NCBI GenBank assembly: GCA_028066245.1
Contig: JALCBR010000020.1
Location: 1 to 52,931 of the forward strand
Direction of reading: 5' to 3'
DNA: 52,931 nt
Origin: Pirellulales bacterium
GTDB taxonomy: Bacteria; Planctomycetota; Planctomycetia; Pirellulales; S012-138
The notes under the pieces: generated by a model
Seen by the model: only the letters and a program-made list of their open reading frames with translations
Databases searched by the model: none
Told to the model about the DNA's origin: nothing
Made by a program: the position numbers and the translations under genes
In this document: one piece after another, positions 25,630 to 34,263 of the stretch
Numbering within the stretch: the first letter of the stretch is position 1
Layout: each line of letters starts with the position of its first letter

Positions 25630-27393
25630 TTAATACGCCGCGGCGTTTCGTCCGCGATCGCCACCAGCGTGCTTCTCGTTCGTTTCTGGATCAATCGCCA
25701 AGACAACAGGCGAACTCGATGGACGCCGGGCTCTGATCTTGTGTCCCCGTGCTGTCAGGTCATCGAAGATCGATTGATCGACTCTGCGGGAAAGCGTCAA
25801 ACTGCCCGGCTTCACCGGCAAATGCCCAAACCAGTTGATGTGATGATCCGTGCCGAAGCGCGGCGCTTTGACTGCTGCAAACGGGTCCATGCCAAACACC
25901 AAACGATTGAGCAAGATCTGTAGCGAAGTTTGATCTTGTTGATCTCCCCCGGCCACGCTGATGGCAAACACCGGCCGATCATTCTTGAACACCAGCGTAG
26001 GCGTGAGCGTGATCCGCGGTCGCTTTGTGGGAGCCAGCTCGCTGGGATGATTATCCCAGGCGGTGAGTCCGATCATCCGGCTGCCGAGCTGAATCCCCGT
26101 CTCTCCGGCTTCGACTCCTCCCCAGCCACTGGGTGTGGCGGAGATCACATTGCCGAACTTGTCGGCCACCAGGCAACTGGTTGTATCGTTGCTGACTCCG
26201 CTGACGACGTCATGATCTCGCGGGGGGATGCCCAGCTCAGCTTTCATCTTGTACGGATCGCCTGGACGTTGCTCCAGTGAGGCGGTTTGCATGTCCAACA
26301 ACGGCCGGCGGAGTTCAAGGTATTCCGCTGAAAGTAAAGTCTCAATCGGCGTGACGACGAAGTCTGGATCGCCAAAGAACGCATCGCGGTCCGCGAAGCA
26401 CAGCTTCATCGCTTCGGTCACGGTGTGGACATAGTCTGCGGAATTGTGCCCCATCGAATCGAGGTTGAAGCCATCGAGCATGTTCAGCGTCTGCAGCATG
26501 AACGGTCCCTGGGTCCAGACATTACACTTGTAAACTGTGTGATCGCGGAAGTTGACGGCCAACGGTTCATCGATTCGCGTGTAGTGCTTGGCCATGTCCT
26601 GATATCTGAGCAAGCCGCCATTCTCACGAGACCAGGCGTCTAGTTCGCGCGCAATGGGACCACGATAGAAGTAATCGCGCACCAGGCGTAGTCCGCGCAA
26701 GCGGTCACCGCCCGAGCGCGATTCGGCCTCGCAGAGTCTTTGCATTGTGCGGAGGAATCGCTGTGCGCTTTCACGGCGTCGCTGGCGATTTCTGCCGCCA
26801 CGTTGGCCTGTTTGATTGTTGCGGCCAGCTTGCTGAGGATCTTGCTCAGGCGGCGCGGCACGGCGTTCAAGGATCGCCATCATCGGTGCCGCGCATTCCG
26901 TGAAAGACTTCGTTCCATAGCGTTCCAACGCGACGATGTACGCATCCAACGCGCCGGGGACAACGGCGTTGGCCGGGTCGCCACGGCCTTGGATGACGCC
27001 GTTGCGGTTTTCCTTAAACCATTCGGGCGTGGCCAGAAGCGGCGCGGAGCCCAACCCCGCAATAACCTCCACGACGTTGCGATTCTTGTCGTAGACGATG
27101 ATTGGAACTTCACCGCCAAAACAATAGGAACCAGCTTCAAGGACATTCTGCACCAACATCGTGGTGACTGCCGCATCAGCGGCGTTTCCACCGGATTGCA
27201 GCATGGCCAATCCGGCATCGGCCGCCTGACGGGCACCAGCTGCGACAGCGCCGTTCATGCCGGATGCTGTCGTCGGATCGTCTTGCCCTTGCGGGGGCTG
27301 CGCAAAGGTCGCATCCGCCAGCACGATCGTTGCGAACAAAATCGCAAGGCAGGCGCTGAGAATGGCAAGTCTTGACTTCAAGAATCTACGCAT
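25630..27393 (-). CDS. Secreted gamma-glutamyltransferase family protein
   Basis: The protein is 587 residues. ATG at 27393 is fixed by GGAG 9 bases upstream and a signal peptide (RLAILSACLAILFATIVLADA). The Ntn-hydrolase precursor layout is present: the large subunit starts with GMNGAVAAGARQAADAGLAM and GGNAADAAVTTMLV; the processing site is SNDTTSCLVAD, with the new N-terminal Thr about 404; later TPSGWGGVEAGETGIQLGSR and VSVAGGDQQDQTS form the small-subunit active site. The family hydrolyses or transfers gamma-glutamyl groups, for example from glutathione, outside the cytoplasm. An Arg/Gln-rich stretch around residues 180-210 (QTGQRGGRNRQRRRES) is an insertion relative to typical members. 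His after the catalytic Thr pair is replaced by Ser, so the substrate may differ. Confidence 0.88.
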   Translation of the reverse strand: MRRFLKSRLAILSACLAILFATIVLADATFAQPPQGQDDPTTASGMNGAVAAGARQAADAGLAMLQSGGNAADAAVTTMLVQNVLEAGSYCFGGEVPIIVYDKNRNVVEVIAGLGSAPLLATPEWFKENRNGVIQGRGDPANAVVPGALDAYIVALERYGTKSFTECAAPMMAILERRAAPPEQDPQQAGRNNQTGQRGGRNRQRRRESAQRFLRTMQRLCEAESRSGGDRLRGLRLVRDYFYRGPIARELDAWSRENGGLLRYQDMAKHYTRIDEPLAVNFRDHTVYKCNVWTQGPFMLQTLNMLDGFNLDSMGHNSADYVHTVTEAMKLCFADRDAFFGDPDFVVTPIETLLSAEYLELRRPLLDMQTASLEQRPGDPYKMKAELGIPPRDHDVVSGVSNDTTSCLVADKFGNVISATPSGWGGVEAGETGIQLGSRMIGLTAWDNHPSELAPTKRPRITLTPTLVFKNDRPVFAISVAGGDQQDQTSLQILLNRLVFGMDPFAAVKAPRFGTDHHINWFGHLPVKPGSLTLSRRVDQSIFDDLTARGHKIRARRPSSSPVVLAIDPETNEKHAGGDRGRNAAAY

Positions 27394-27660
27394 CGAATGG
27401 TTCTCCAACAACGAGAGGTCCGCAAGTCGAACAGGGAATTACGCTGCGCATGGCGGGTGCGAAGCCTCGCTTATCCTAAGCGGGCACACGGAGATAGCAA
27501 CCAAAGAAGAAGAATCTCAGCGATTCACTCGGTTGTATGCGAGGTTCCTCGCGATCACCTAGCGTGGGTGAGAATCTCTTGGCAACGCCTTGACGCAAGC
27601 GCGCTTGCGCAACATGTTGTCAAGAATTGGACGAACCGCATGGCAACGAGTTTTCTCTAA

Positions 27661-28575
27661 TCAGGCTGCCCGAGATTCCAACCGTCTCGGTGTCGCCGTG
27701 CGAGTTGGTCGTCTGCCAAAACGCAGTAAGCGCGGGGTCGGAGATCGCTGCGGCTGTGCGAGCATGACGCCAAAGCCGCCCCGCAGGCTGGACAGGAATC
27801 TCCCTTCTTCCAAGTGAAACAATCCGTCACGGCGGCGATGTCCCCACCAGCTCTTTGTGCGGCGGAACCCGGCTAGGCGAGTCAGCCTGACCAACGCGCG
27901 AGCCGTGAACGAATGCAGTGCAACTCTTCCGCGGACAAGACGCGCCGCATGCCGCATGCCGCTTGCCAGCTGATGTAACAAGCTTAACGTGGGCGACGGT
28001 TCGATTGGGCAGGTCAGGAGTAGAAGTCCCGTGTCTTTCAAGCAGCGAGATGCCGCACGCAAGACCGCCTGCGGTGATTCTGCATGAGCAAGGGTTTCAT
28101 CCAACAGAATCAAGTCGACGCTGCGATCCACAAACGGGAGTTCTTCACCGCGAGCGGCTACCCAACGCACGCGTCCAATTCTTAACGTCTCAGCGGCCGC
28201 CATCTCACCAGCCAATGGATCAACGGCGTAGCATATGCCGCCGCGAAGGTGGTGAATGATTCCTTCCTCACGAACGCCCACCTGGACGATTCTTGAGTCC
28301 GGCATGATCTTCAGATGACTTGCCAGCCGCCGTTCCAGTTGCCGCGCGAGCTTCCGCAACATTGACGAGCGATCGAAGTCACAATCGCGGGATGCGCGAA
28401 TCTCCAACGCACGGAGCTTTTGCTGTTCTCGCCAGTGCGGATCATCGTCGACCGGGAGGAACTGCGGAATGCCTTCGATAATCGGCACGCCCCGGCCACA
28501 CTTCTTGCAGGAGAGCCAGGATCCGTAAGATGCAAAGTTCCCGTGATCAACTGGGCAAACCAACTCGTCCCACAT
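27661..28575 (-). CDS. Trm112-like zinc domain fused to a SAM methyltransferase-like domain
   Basis: The protein is 304 residues from ATG at 28575, preferred because AAGGA lies 8 bases upstream; ATG at 28584 is possible. The N-terminus has a Trm112-like zinc site, CPVDHG then CKKCGRGVPIIEGIPQF. A class I methyltransferase-like fold follows: RIVQVGVREEG (a weak SAM loop, GxGxG not intact), GGICYAVDPLAGEM, RGEELPFVDRSVDLILLDET, and CLKDTGLLLLTCP. The last 60 residues are Arg-rich. The substrate is unknown; the pattern resembles Methyltransf_11 proteins acting on small molecules or lipids. It lies 227 bp from the DUF2330 gene on the same strand. Confidence 0.7.
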   Translation of the reverse strand: MWDELVCPVDHGNFASYGSWLSCKKCGRGVPIIEGIPQFLPVDDDPHWREQQKLRALEIRASRDCDFDRSSMLRKLARQLERRLASHLKIMPDSRIVQVGVREEGIIHHLRGGICYAVDPLAGEMAAAETLRIGRVRWVAARGEELPFVDRSVDLILLDETLAHAESPQAVLRAASRCLKDTGLLLLTCPIEPSPTLSLLHQLASGMRHAARLVRGRVALHSFTARALVRLTRLAGFRRTKSWWGHRRRDGLFHLEEGRFLSSLRGGFGVMLAQPQRSPTPRLLRFGRRPTRTATPRRLESRAA

Positions 28576-28802
28576 CGCACGCATCCTTGCGGAGTGATGC
28601 CTTCGAGAAGCGAGATTCGGAGGCAAAAAATCAGTTTTCGCACGCGCGGTCCTTGCGCGAGCCGACGTCATCTTGCCAGCTTAACCCAGTGGCACAGCGC
28701 GAGTAAAGACGAACGCCTCCTTGCCAGCGCAATGCGTGCTAGCAGCCGTGTCGGCGTTCCGCCACCTCTGCGTGCGGAATCGATTCAGGCGGCATCACGA
28801 GC

Positions 28803-30260
28803 TCAACGGCCGCGATAGATCATGGCCCCAATTAACACAAACACGAGACCGGCTGCGCCGAGCAACCACGCGTTGTGCACGTTAGGACTTTGCGGAACAT
28901 ACGAGCCCAATGCACCTTCCACTCGCGTACCGTCCCGCTGGGGTGTGCCGGGACCGTGCCGCGGCACATCGTACGACTGCTGATTGTTTCGTCGAGAGGG
29001 CATTTGATACGCGGCAAACGTCAGGTTGCTGTTCGCCAAAACCTCACGAGGGAAATCGCCATCGACAACAGTCAGCGTCATGTTCTTGAGGTCGTCTAGC
29101 GCGCCGATGAGAGTTGCTTCCCTCGCCGCGGTGAGACTGTCTTGATTCATGCGGTCCACACTTGGGCCCCGCAAGTTCAAACTCTCACCAATCCGCAGCA
29201 ACAGCTTCTCGTCTTCTTCAAACCCATGTGAGAGTTCTCCGCGAGAAACGGCCAGCAGATCGGCAGCGAACAATTCACGCGCCTTGCCGTTGTGCGGGGT
29301 GGGATTTCGTCGGTTCACCAGGCTTTGTCGGCGTCGTGGGGAGATATCTTTGGCCGTCCCGCCAAGAATCCGCAGTGGAAGCGGCTCCGTAACGTTGGCA
29401 AAGAGTTTTTCGCCTGCGAGTTGCCGGACGACGTATTCCTCGGGAATGGCGCGGATTTTCTTAGGACCATCACTCAGGATGTAGACGACGTTTCGCAATT
29501 CGCCAGCATTGAATGACGCCAGCCGCATCGGCACGATGAGTTCTTCAGAGCGAAAGCGAAACCCCATGGCTTGCACAAATCCATCAAAGCTCGCCCCCAC
29601 GGGCAGTCCCGGCTGCGCTTCACGCATCCCCGGTTTGGGATCAACGGCTGACTTAGGGCCGACGCGCGTCTTCACAGCCACGAAGCACCAGCCGTCCTGC
29701 ACGTAGTCCTCACACGCGCCATCCATCCCGGTTGGAAAACGGTACTGATGATCGTCCATCCAACCTTTGAGAGCAGCGGCGCTTCCTGCTTCCAACACGG
29801 CCACTTCATACATCCCCACGGCTTCTTGATTAAGCACGCGGACCTGATCGACACGGAGCCCACCACCGCCAAAGTTAGCTTCTGGGACTGCAGCGGCGTC
29901 GTCAGTGGCTCCTGTTGCCATGGGAGGTGGCGGATAAAGGTTGACAATGACCTCTGGTGGATCAACGGCCTTCTCAATCTGCGGGAAGATGTCATCCGAA
30001 ACCTTGCGGATGGCCGGAGGATTAGGAAAGGGGATCAACATGCCAAAGTCTTCCACACGCCCTTGAAAACCTGGGCGGATCACAAACGTCTCCATGCCGT
30101 CTTTGTGAAAGACATAGGTGTTTTGCAAGCCAATCCGCTCGATCGCCAAGTCCTGATTGATTGATATTGGCGGCACCATACCGCAGGGGTCTGCCCAAGC
30201 CGTCCCTAGTGTGGCAATCGCTACGGTCGTTACGGCCAAGGCAGAGTATTTGGCGAACAT
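28803..30260 (-). CDS. DUF2330 family membrane-anchored protein
   Basis: The protein is 485 residues. ATG at 30260 has AAGGG 7 bases upstream and is followed by a signal peptide (SALAVTTVAIATLGTAWADP). The region after cleavage, DPCGMVPPI then ERIGLQNTYVFHKDGMETFV and GFQGRVEDFGMLIPFP, is characteristic of DUF2330. The bulk is extracytoplasmic. A single C-terminal helix (NAWLLGAAGLVFVLIGAMIY) ending in a short basic tail anchors it. The function of DUF2330 is not known. The beta-helix gene at 30593 is read away from it, so the 332-bp gap holds both 5' regions. Confidence 0.8.
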   Translation of the reverse strand: MFAKYSALAVTTVAIATLGTAWADPCGMVPPISINQDLAIERIGLQNTYVFHKDGMETFVIRPGFQGRVEDFGMLIPFPNPPAIRKVSDDIFPQIEKAVDPPEVIVNLYPPPPMATGATDDAAAVPEANFGGGGLRVDQVRVLNQEAVGMYEVAVLEAGSAAALKGWMDDHQYRFPTGMDGACEDYVQDGWCFVAVKTRVGPKSAVDPKPGMREAQPGLPVGASFDGFVQAMGFRFRSEELIVPMRLASFNAGELRNVVYILSDGPKKIRAIPEEYVVRQLAGEKLFANVTEPLPLRILGGTAKDISPRRRQSLVNRRNPTPHNGKARELFAADLLAVSRGELSHGFEEDEKLLLRIGESLNLRGPSVDRMNQDSLTAAREATLIGALDDLKNMTLTVVDGDFPREVLANSNLTFAAYQMPSRRNNQQSYDVPRHGPGTPQRDGTRVEGALGSYVPQSPNVHNAWLLGAAGLVFVLIGAMIYRGR

Positions 30261-30592
30261 GTGAAATCCCTTCAAGTCTTGCGCGGCGCGCAGTTCTGCA
30301 ACGTAGTGTTCCCCATCAGCGACCACTTTCTCGCGCCCGATACGCTATGGCGCGGAGTGGCGTTTGATCACTTCCCACGACACTCGTTTTCTCAATTCCT
30401 TCGACGTTCCGCGGACGAAATCCGTTACGCGAAAACGGCCTAGCATGATTCTTGCTGAATTCTTGGCAGGATTCCAGAGTTTGGGCTCATCGCTCCGGAT
30501 GCGTGCCAGCTTTCGCCGGCTCTCGGTGCGCCATCGTTCGGCCAGATTGCGTTCGCGGACGACACGTCGCAGACCCAGCGTCGAGTCACAAC
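30261..30592. other. Divergent intergenic region
   Basis: The gap lies between the DUF2330 gene (leftward) and the beta-helix gene (rightward). The ribosome binding site of the former is at 30268-30272. I see no further site or gene. Confidence 0.35.
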
Positions 30593-32824
30593 ATGCCGAA
30601 ATCGTCGTTTGTCGCAGTTTCATGCGCTGCTGGAGCGCGCAGATGTGCTCTCAATGGCCTGTTTTTGATTGCAGGCACTGTGTGGTTGTTCTTGCCATCC
30701 TCTGCATGCGCGAATAACCAGCACGTTGCTGGAGTTGTAGCGTCCAACCGTGTGTCCGAACCTGAACTCGCGGCCGCCAGATTGCGCGAGCTGGATTTGA
30801 TTGCCCTCCGGCGTGAGGTCAGCCGTTGGCAAAACGCCTTTGCAGGATCAATGGGGGCTCATGCGCGCAGCCATGCGGCACATATTCATCAAATCATCGA
30901 CGAACTTACAGTTCTGAAGCGAGACCTCAGGAAACATGGAGAGGGCTCTGCCAAGGCGCAAGTGCCGCGAGAGCTTGCCCGGCTGAATGCCGCATGGCCT
31001 GCTTGGCTGATGACAGAGCTTCCCCCGCCGCCGGCGTTGCGAACGGTGCTGGTTGCGACATCAAAAGAACTTCGTGATGCTTTACATGACGCGCGGCCGG
31101 GAGATGAGTTGATTCTCGCTGACGGAGTGTGGTCGTTGGCAGACTTCACCCACGGCATCGAACTAGCGGGAACGCCTGTGCGGCCCATCGTGATCCGAAG
31201 TCAATCAGTCGGCCAAGCAATCATGATTGGAGACGCTACGGACACACTTACCGCTCGCCATGTCGTCTTCAGAGACCTGACCTTCCTCGACGTAGGGAGT
31301 GAGTTCACTGGACGTCCTGTTGTGTTTGCCGGCGAAAATGTACGCTTGGCACAATGTGTTTTTTATTCGCGAATGCCGACGTCAGGATTTGTTTTCCGCG
31401 CGGACAGGCTACGATTTGACCGCAACTATGTGGCCGGACGGTACATCAAATCCGCCATCGCCATCGAAGGAGATGGCAGCAAACTCGATGGCAACTATTT
31501 TGGCTGGCGGATCGCCGGTGGCGCGGGTTCAAACACATCCACCGTTAACATTGCACACTCGGCAAAGCACACGCGGATTAAGTCCAACCTGTTTTGTGGG
31601 ATTGGGGCAAGCTTCATCGATTCGGGATATGCAACGACCGTTGAAGATAACACATTTCAAAATATTCCCGGACCGGCTCTGACGATAGAACAAGCCAGCC
31701 GTCAGTCCGTCGTGCGTGAGAACATGGCCTTTGATGTTGGGAAGATTGAACTGCTTTCAGTGGAGATCAGGTTTCTCAACAACTATTTAGAGCATGCTGG
31801 TATCTCTGCTGCAGGGGCTGGCATCTATACCAACAATACGTTGATCGTTAGCGAAGACTCCAGCGAAGAACCACATGCCGTCCCGACGGCATGGAAGCCT
31901 GGACAACTGAACCTCGTTTGCACGGAATCGCAAATGATCTGGCCAGCCAGACCAGGGATAGCGGAAGTGGCATTCCAAGGCGAGAGCGAGGAATTCCAGG
32001 CCCCGACGCTCATGCGCGATGTGCTCGGTTTTCTTCGGCCTCATCAGCGGTATGGCCGCCTCGGCTTTCAAGCTGAGAAGCTTCCGCTAGGCCGCGCCAG
32101 CGAGGTGGGCCCAACTTGGCTGCCGACTGAACTCTCAGTCAATCGGCCATTGACACAGTGGCACCAATCCAACGATCAAAGCGTTTGGCCCTCGATCAGA
32201 ACTCTCGAACCGAATTCTGGAGACAAAGACCTGGCAGTTGAAGTTGATGGTGAGGTGATTCAACTGAGTAATGCTGTGCGAAACGTTGGGGTTGAGTCGG
32301 CAGAGCTAACAAGTGTGCAGAGCTGGACGTTACAAGGTTGGATCTCGGTTGCCGATGTTCCGCCTGCAGGGTGTGTGTTAGCCAAAGCGAATCGGGGTGC
32401 CGACCATTGGGAATTAAGCCTGACGGATGATCAACGATTAGTCCTTTCCGGCGAAGTTATGGGTTCCGATTGGAGTTTCTCGACGGAATCAGATTTTGGA
32501 GAGCTCGATTTTAAAAACTCCGGTAACGTGTCTTTTTTCGCCCTGGTTGCCGAGCGTACCAACGCAGGCTGGGAAATCTGCTTCTATCGCGGCAACAAGG
32601 TAGAGTCGGTTGATCTCGTGGCTGCCGAGACCGTTCCACTCAACGCTTTTCTGGACGTTACGGTGGTCGAGTTTGTTCGCTCAAATGCCGGAGGTCCGGG
32701 GCTGATTTCCGCGAAGCTGTTTGTCGCCCCTGACGTTTCTTCCGAGCAGAGCATCTCACAATTGGGTATCCTCAATGTCTCGGACCTGGAATCTTTACGG
32801 ATTGGAGACGTCATTGGGAAATAG
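30593..32824 (+). CDS. Secreted right-handed beta-helix protein with C-terminal LamG-like domain
   Basis: The protein is 743 residues from ATG at 30593, chosen since a signal peptide follows (LNGLFLIAGTVWLFLPSSACA). Residues about 45-150 are helical. Residues about 155-420 look like the polysaccharide lyase 6/chondroitinase B-type beta-helix: KELRDALHDARPGDELILAD, then repeated strands such as IVIRSQSVGQAIMIGDATD, HVVFRDLTFLDVG and RIKSNLFCGIGASFIDSGYA. Residues about 570-740 resemble a LamG/concanavalin-like fold (SVQSWTLQGWISVADV, ADHWELSLTDDQRLVLSG). An alginate or chondroitin lyase role is possible; however, the Lys and Arg catalytic pair of PL6 cannot be assigned by eye, so it may be only a binding protein. 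Confidence 0.75.
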   Translation: MPKSSFVAVSCAAGARRCALNGLFLIAGTVWLFLPSSACANNQHVAGVVASNRVSEPELAAARLRELDLIALRREVSRWQNAFAGSMGAHARSHAAHIHQIIDELTVLKRDLRKHGEGSAKAQVPRELARLNAAWPAWLMTELPPPPALRTVLVATSKELRDALHDARPGDELILADGVWSLADFTHGIELAGTPVRPIVIRSQSVGQAIMIGDATDTLTARHVVFRDLTFLDVGSEFTGRPVVFAGENVRLAQCVFYSRMPTSGFVFRADRLRFDRNYVAGRYIKSAIAIEGDGSKLDGNYFGWRIAGGAGSNTSTVNIAHSAKHTRIKSNLFCGIGASFIDSGYATTVEDNTFQNIPGPALTIEQASRQSVVRENMAFDVGKIELLSVEIRFLNNYLEHAGISAAGAGIYTNNTLIVSEDSSEEPHAVPTAWKPGQLNLVCTESQMIWPARPGIAEVAFQGESEEFQAPTLMRDVLGFLRPHQRYGRLGFQAEKLPLGRASEVGPTWLPTELSVNRPLTQWHQSNDQSVWPSIRTLEPNSGDKDLAVEVDGEVIQLSNAVRNVGVESAELTSVQSWTLQGWISVADVPPAGCVLAKANRGADHWELSLTDDQRLVLSGEVMGSDWSFSTESDFGELDFKNSGNVSFFALVAERTNAGWEICFYRGNKVESVDLVAAETVPLNAFLDVTVVEFVRSNAGGPGLISAKLFVAPDVSSEQSISQLGILNVSDLESLRIGDVIGK

Positions 32825-33048
32825 CGGAAGCAGGCGTTGTCCGCGCCCTGGGAACTGACCCTCCGGACCGTTATCATCAACTCTGTGTGCCTGCGAAGTC
32901 CTCTCGGTGGCGTTTCACGCTTTTACTGCTCGATTGTGGCGGCGCTCCCCTTTTCGCAGCGCCTATTTCCGGTGTCTCCGACGGCGGCCGTGATCCACTG
33001 ACGGTTGTGCCGCCATCGTGTGTTGCCCAGATGCGTTCATTGATTGCC

Positions 33049-34263
33049 ATGGCAGTTCGCCACCAAGCCAAGAAATCGACGACCCGCAGGAAATCAAAAG
33101 TGGGAAGGCCGACGTCTGGCCAGAAGAAGAAGTCGCGCGTGCCTGGAAAACGCGGCAAGCAACCAGCAAGACCGAGCGCTGTAAAAAAGTCTTCCGCAAT
33201 GAAATCTCCGCGCGCCACGGACGTGGAAGGAGAGCGTTTGCAGAAGATCCTCGCCGCAGCCGGCTTTGGCAGCCGTCGGGCGTGTGAAGAGCTCATCCTG
33301 GCAGGGCGCGTCGAAGTCGATCGCAAGACGGTCACCGAGCTAGGCGCGAGAGCCGATCAACGGTCGCAAGAGATCCATGTCGATGGGGAAATCCTTCGCC
33401 GGCAGAAGCTTGTCTACTATGCTGCCTATAAGCCCAAAGGCGTTATCAGCACTAGCGCTGATCCTTCTGGCCGGCCGCGCGTGACGGACCTGGTTCCAGA
33501 TCAGGTGCGCGTGTTTACCGTGGGAAGACTGGACCGAGAGAGCGAGGGGTTGGTGCTCTTAACCAATGATGGCGATCTGGCAAATCGCTTGACGCACCCT
33601 CGGCATGGCGTCGAGAAAATCTATCAGGTGCAAGTCGCTGGTCACGCGGAGTGGGAAAACCTCAAGCAACTTCGCCGAGGCGTCTACCTGGCCGAAGGAG
33701 CTGCCAAGGTTAAATACATCAAGATCATCAAACGGCAAAAACAATCAACCTGGCTGGAAATGATCCTGGATGAGGGCCGCAATCGCGAGATTCGTCGCGT
33801 GCTGGCCAAGCTTGGGCACAAAGTTCAACATCTCAAACGGGTGGCAATCGGCACGTTGCGTTTGGGAAGCATGCAGCCGACGGAGTATCGTCCGCTTTCT
33901 CGCCAAGAGATACGTCAACTCAAGGAACTGGCCGCTGGACGTCACAAGGGAAAACAGCCAGTTGATCAAAGGAAGAAACGCAGAGACTCAGTACAAGGAC
34001 GTTCCGGAACGATCCAAGGCCCACGGCGCACCATCAAGGAAAGCCAACCTGAAGCCACCGGGAACTCGCGGAAGACTTCAAGTTCCGCAAGACCACTCAA
34101 GAAGAAAACAAAGAGAAAGCAGACTTCAAACACGAAATCTAACGGCCGAGCGGCCAAGTCGGCCAAGCCATCTCGCAAGCCGCAGGGTGACAAAGCCAAA
34201 GCGAAGGTACGAACACCCGCTGGGGCTGGCAATAGGGGCACACGCAGGAAACGGAATTCATGA
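33049..34263 (+). CDS. RluB/RsuA-type pseudouridine synthase with basic extensions
   Basis: The protein is 404 residues from ATG at 33049 (an in-frame ATG at 33031 is the alternative). The first 60 residues are a Lys/Arg-rich, probably disordered tail. An S4 RNA-binding domain follows (RLQKILAAAGFGSRRACEEL), then the synthase core with the catalytic Asp162 in VGRLDRESEGLVLLTNDGDL and the C-terminal motif LDEGRNREIRRVLAKLGHKV. After about residue 290 comes another tail of about 110 residues, almost all Lys, Arg, Ser, Thr, Gln and Pro. Role: conversion of uridine to pseudouridine in large-subunit rRNA, RluB being the closest type. The stop overlaps the start of the next gene by 4 bp. Confidence 0.88.
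   Translation: MAVRHQAKKSTTRRKSKVGRPTSGQKKKSRVPGKRGKQPARPSAVKKSSAMKSPRATDVEGERLQKILAAAGFGSRRACEELILAGRVEVDRKTVTELGARADQRSQEIHVDGEILRRQKLVYYAAYKPKGVISTSADPSGRPRVTDLVPDQVRVFTVGRLDRESEGLVLLTNDGDLANRLTHPRHGVEKIYQVQVAGHAEWENLKQLRRGVYLAEGAAKVKYIKIIKRQKQSTWLEMILDEGRNREIRRVLAKLGHKVQHLKRVAIGTLRLGSMQPTEYRPLSRQEIRQLKELAAGRHKGKQPVDQRKKRRDSVQGRSGTIQGPRRTIKESQPEATGNSRKTSSSARPLKKKTKRKQTSNTKSNGRAAKSAKPSRKPQGDKAKAKVRTPAGAGNRGTRRKRNS

Noticed and set aside
26740-27375. Plus-strand frame opposite the gamma-glutamyltransferase
   Set aside because: Antisense shadow without start signal or domains.
27539-27552. Perfect palindrome GCGAGGTTCCTCGC upstream of the gamma-glutamyltransferase gene
   Set aside because: It resembles half of the kbl-flanking repeat but is too short, and lacks the other hairpin, to call another copy.
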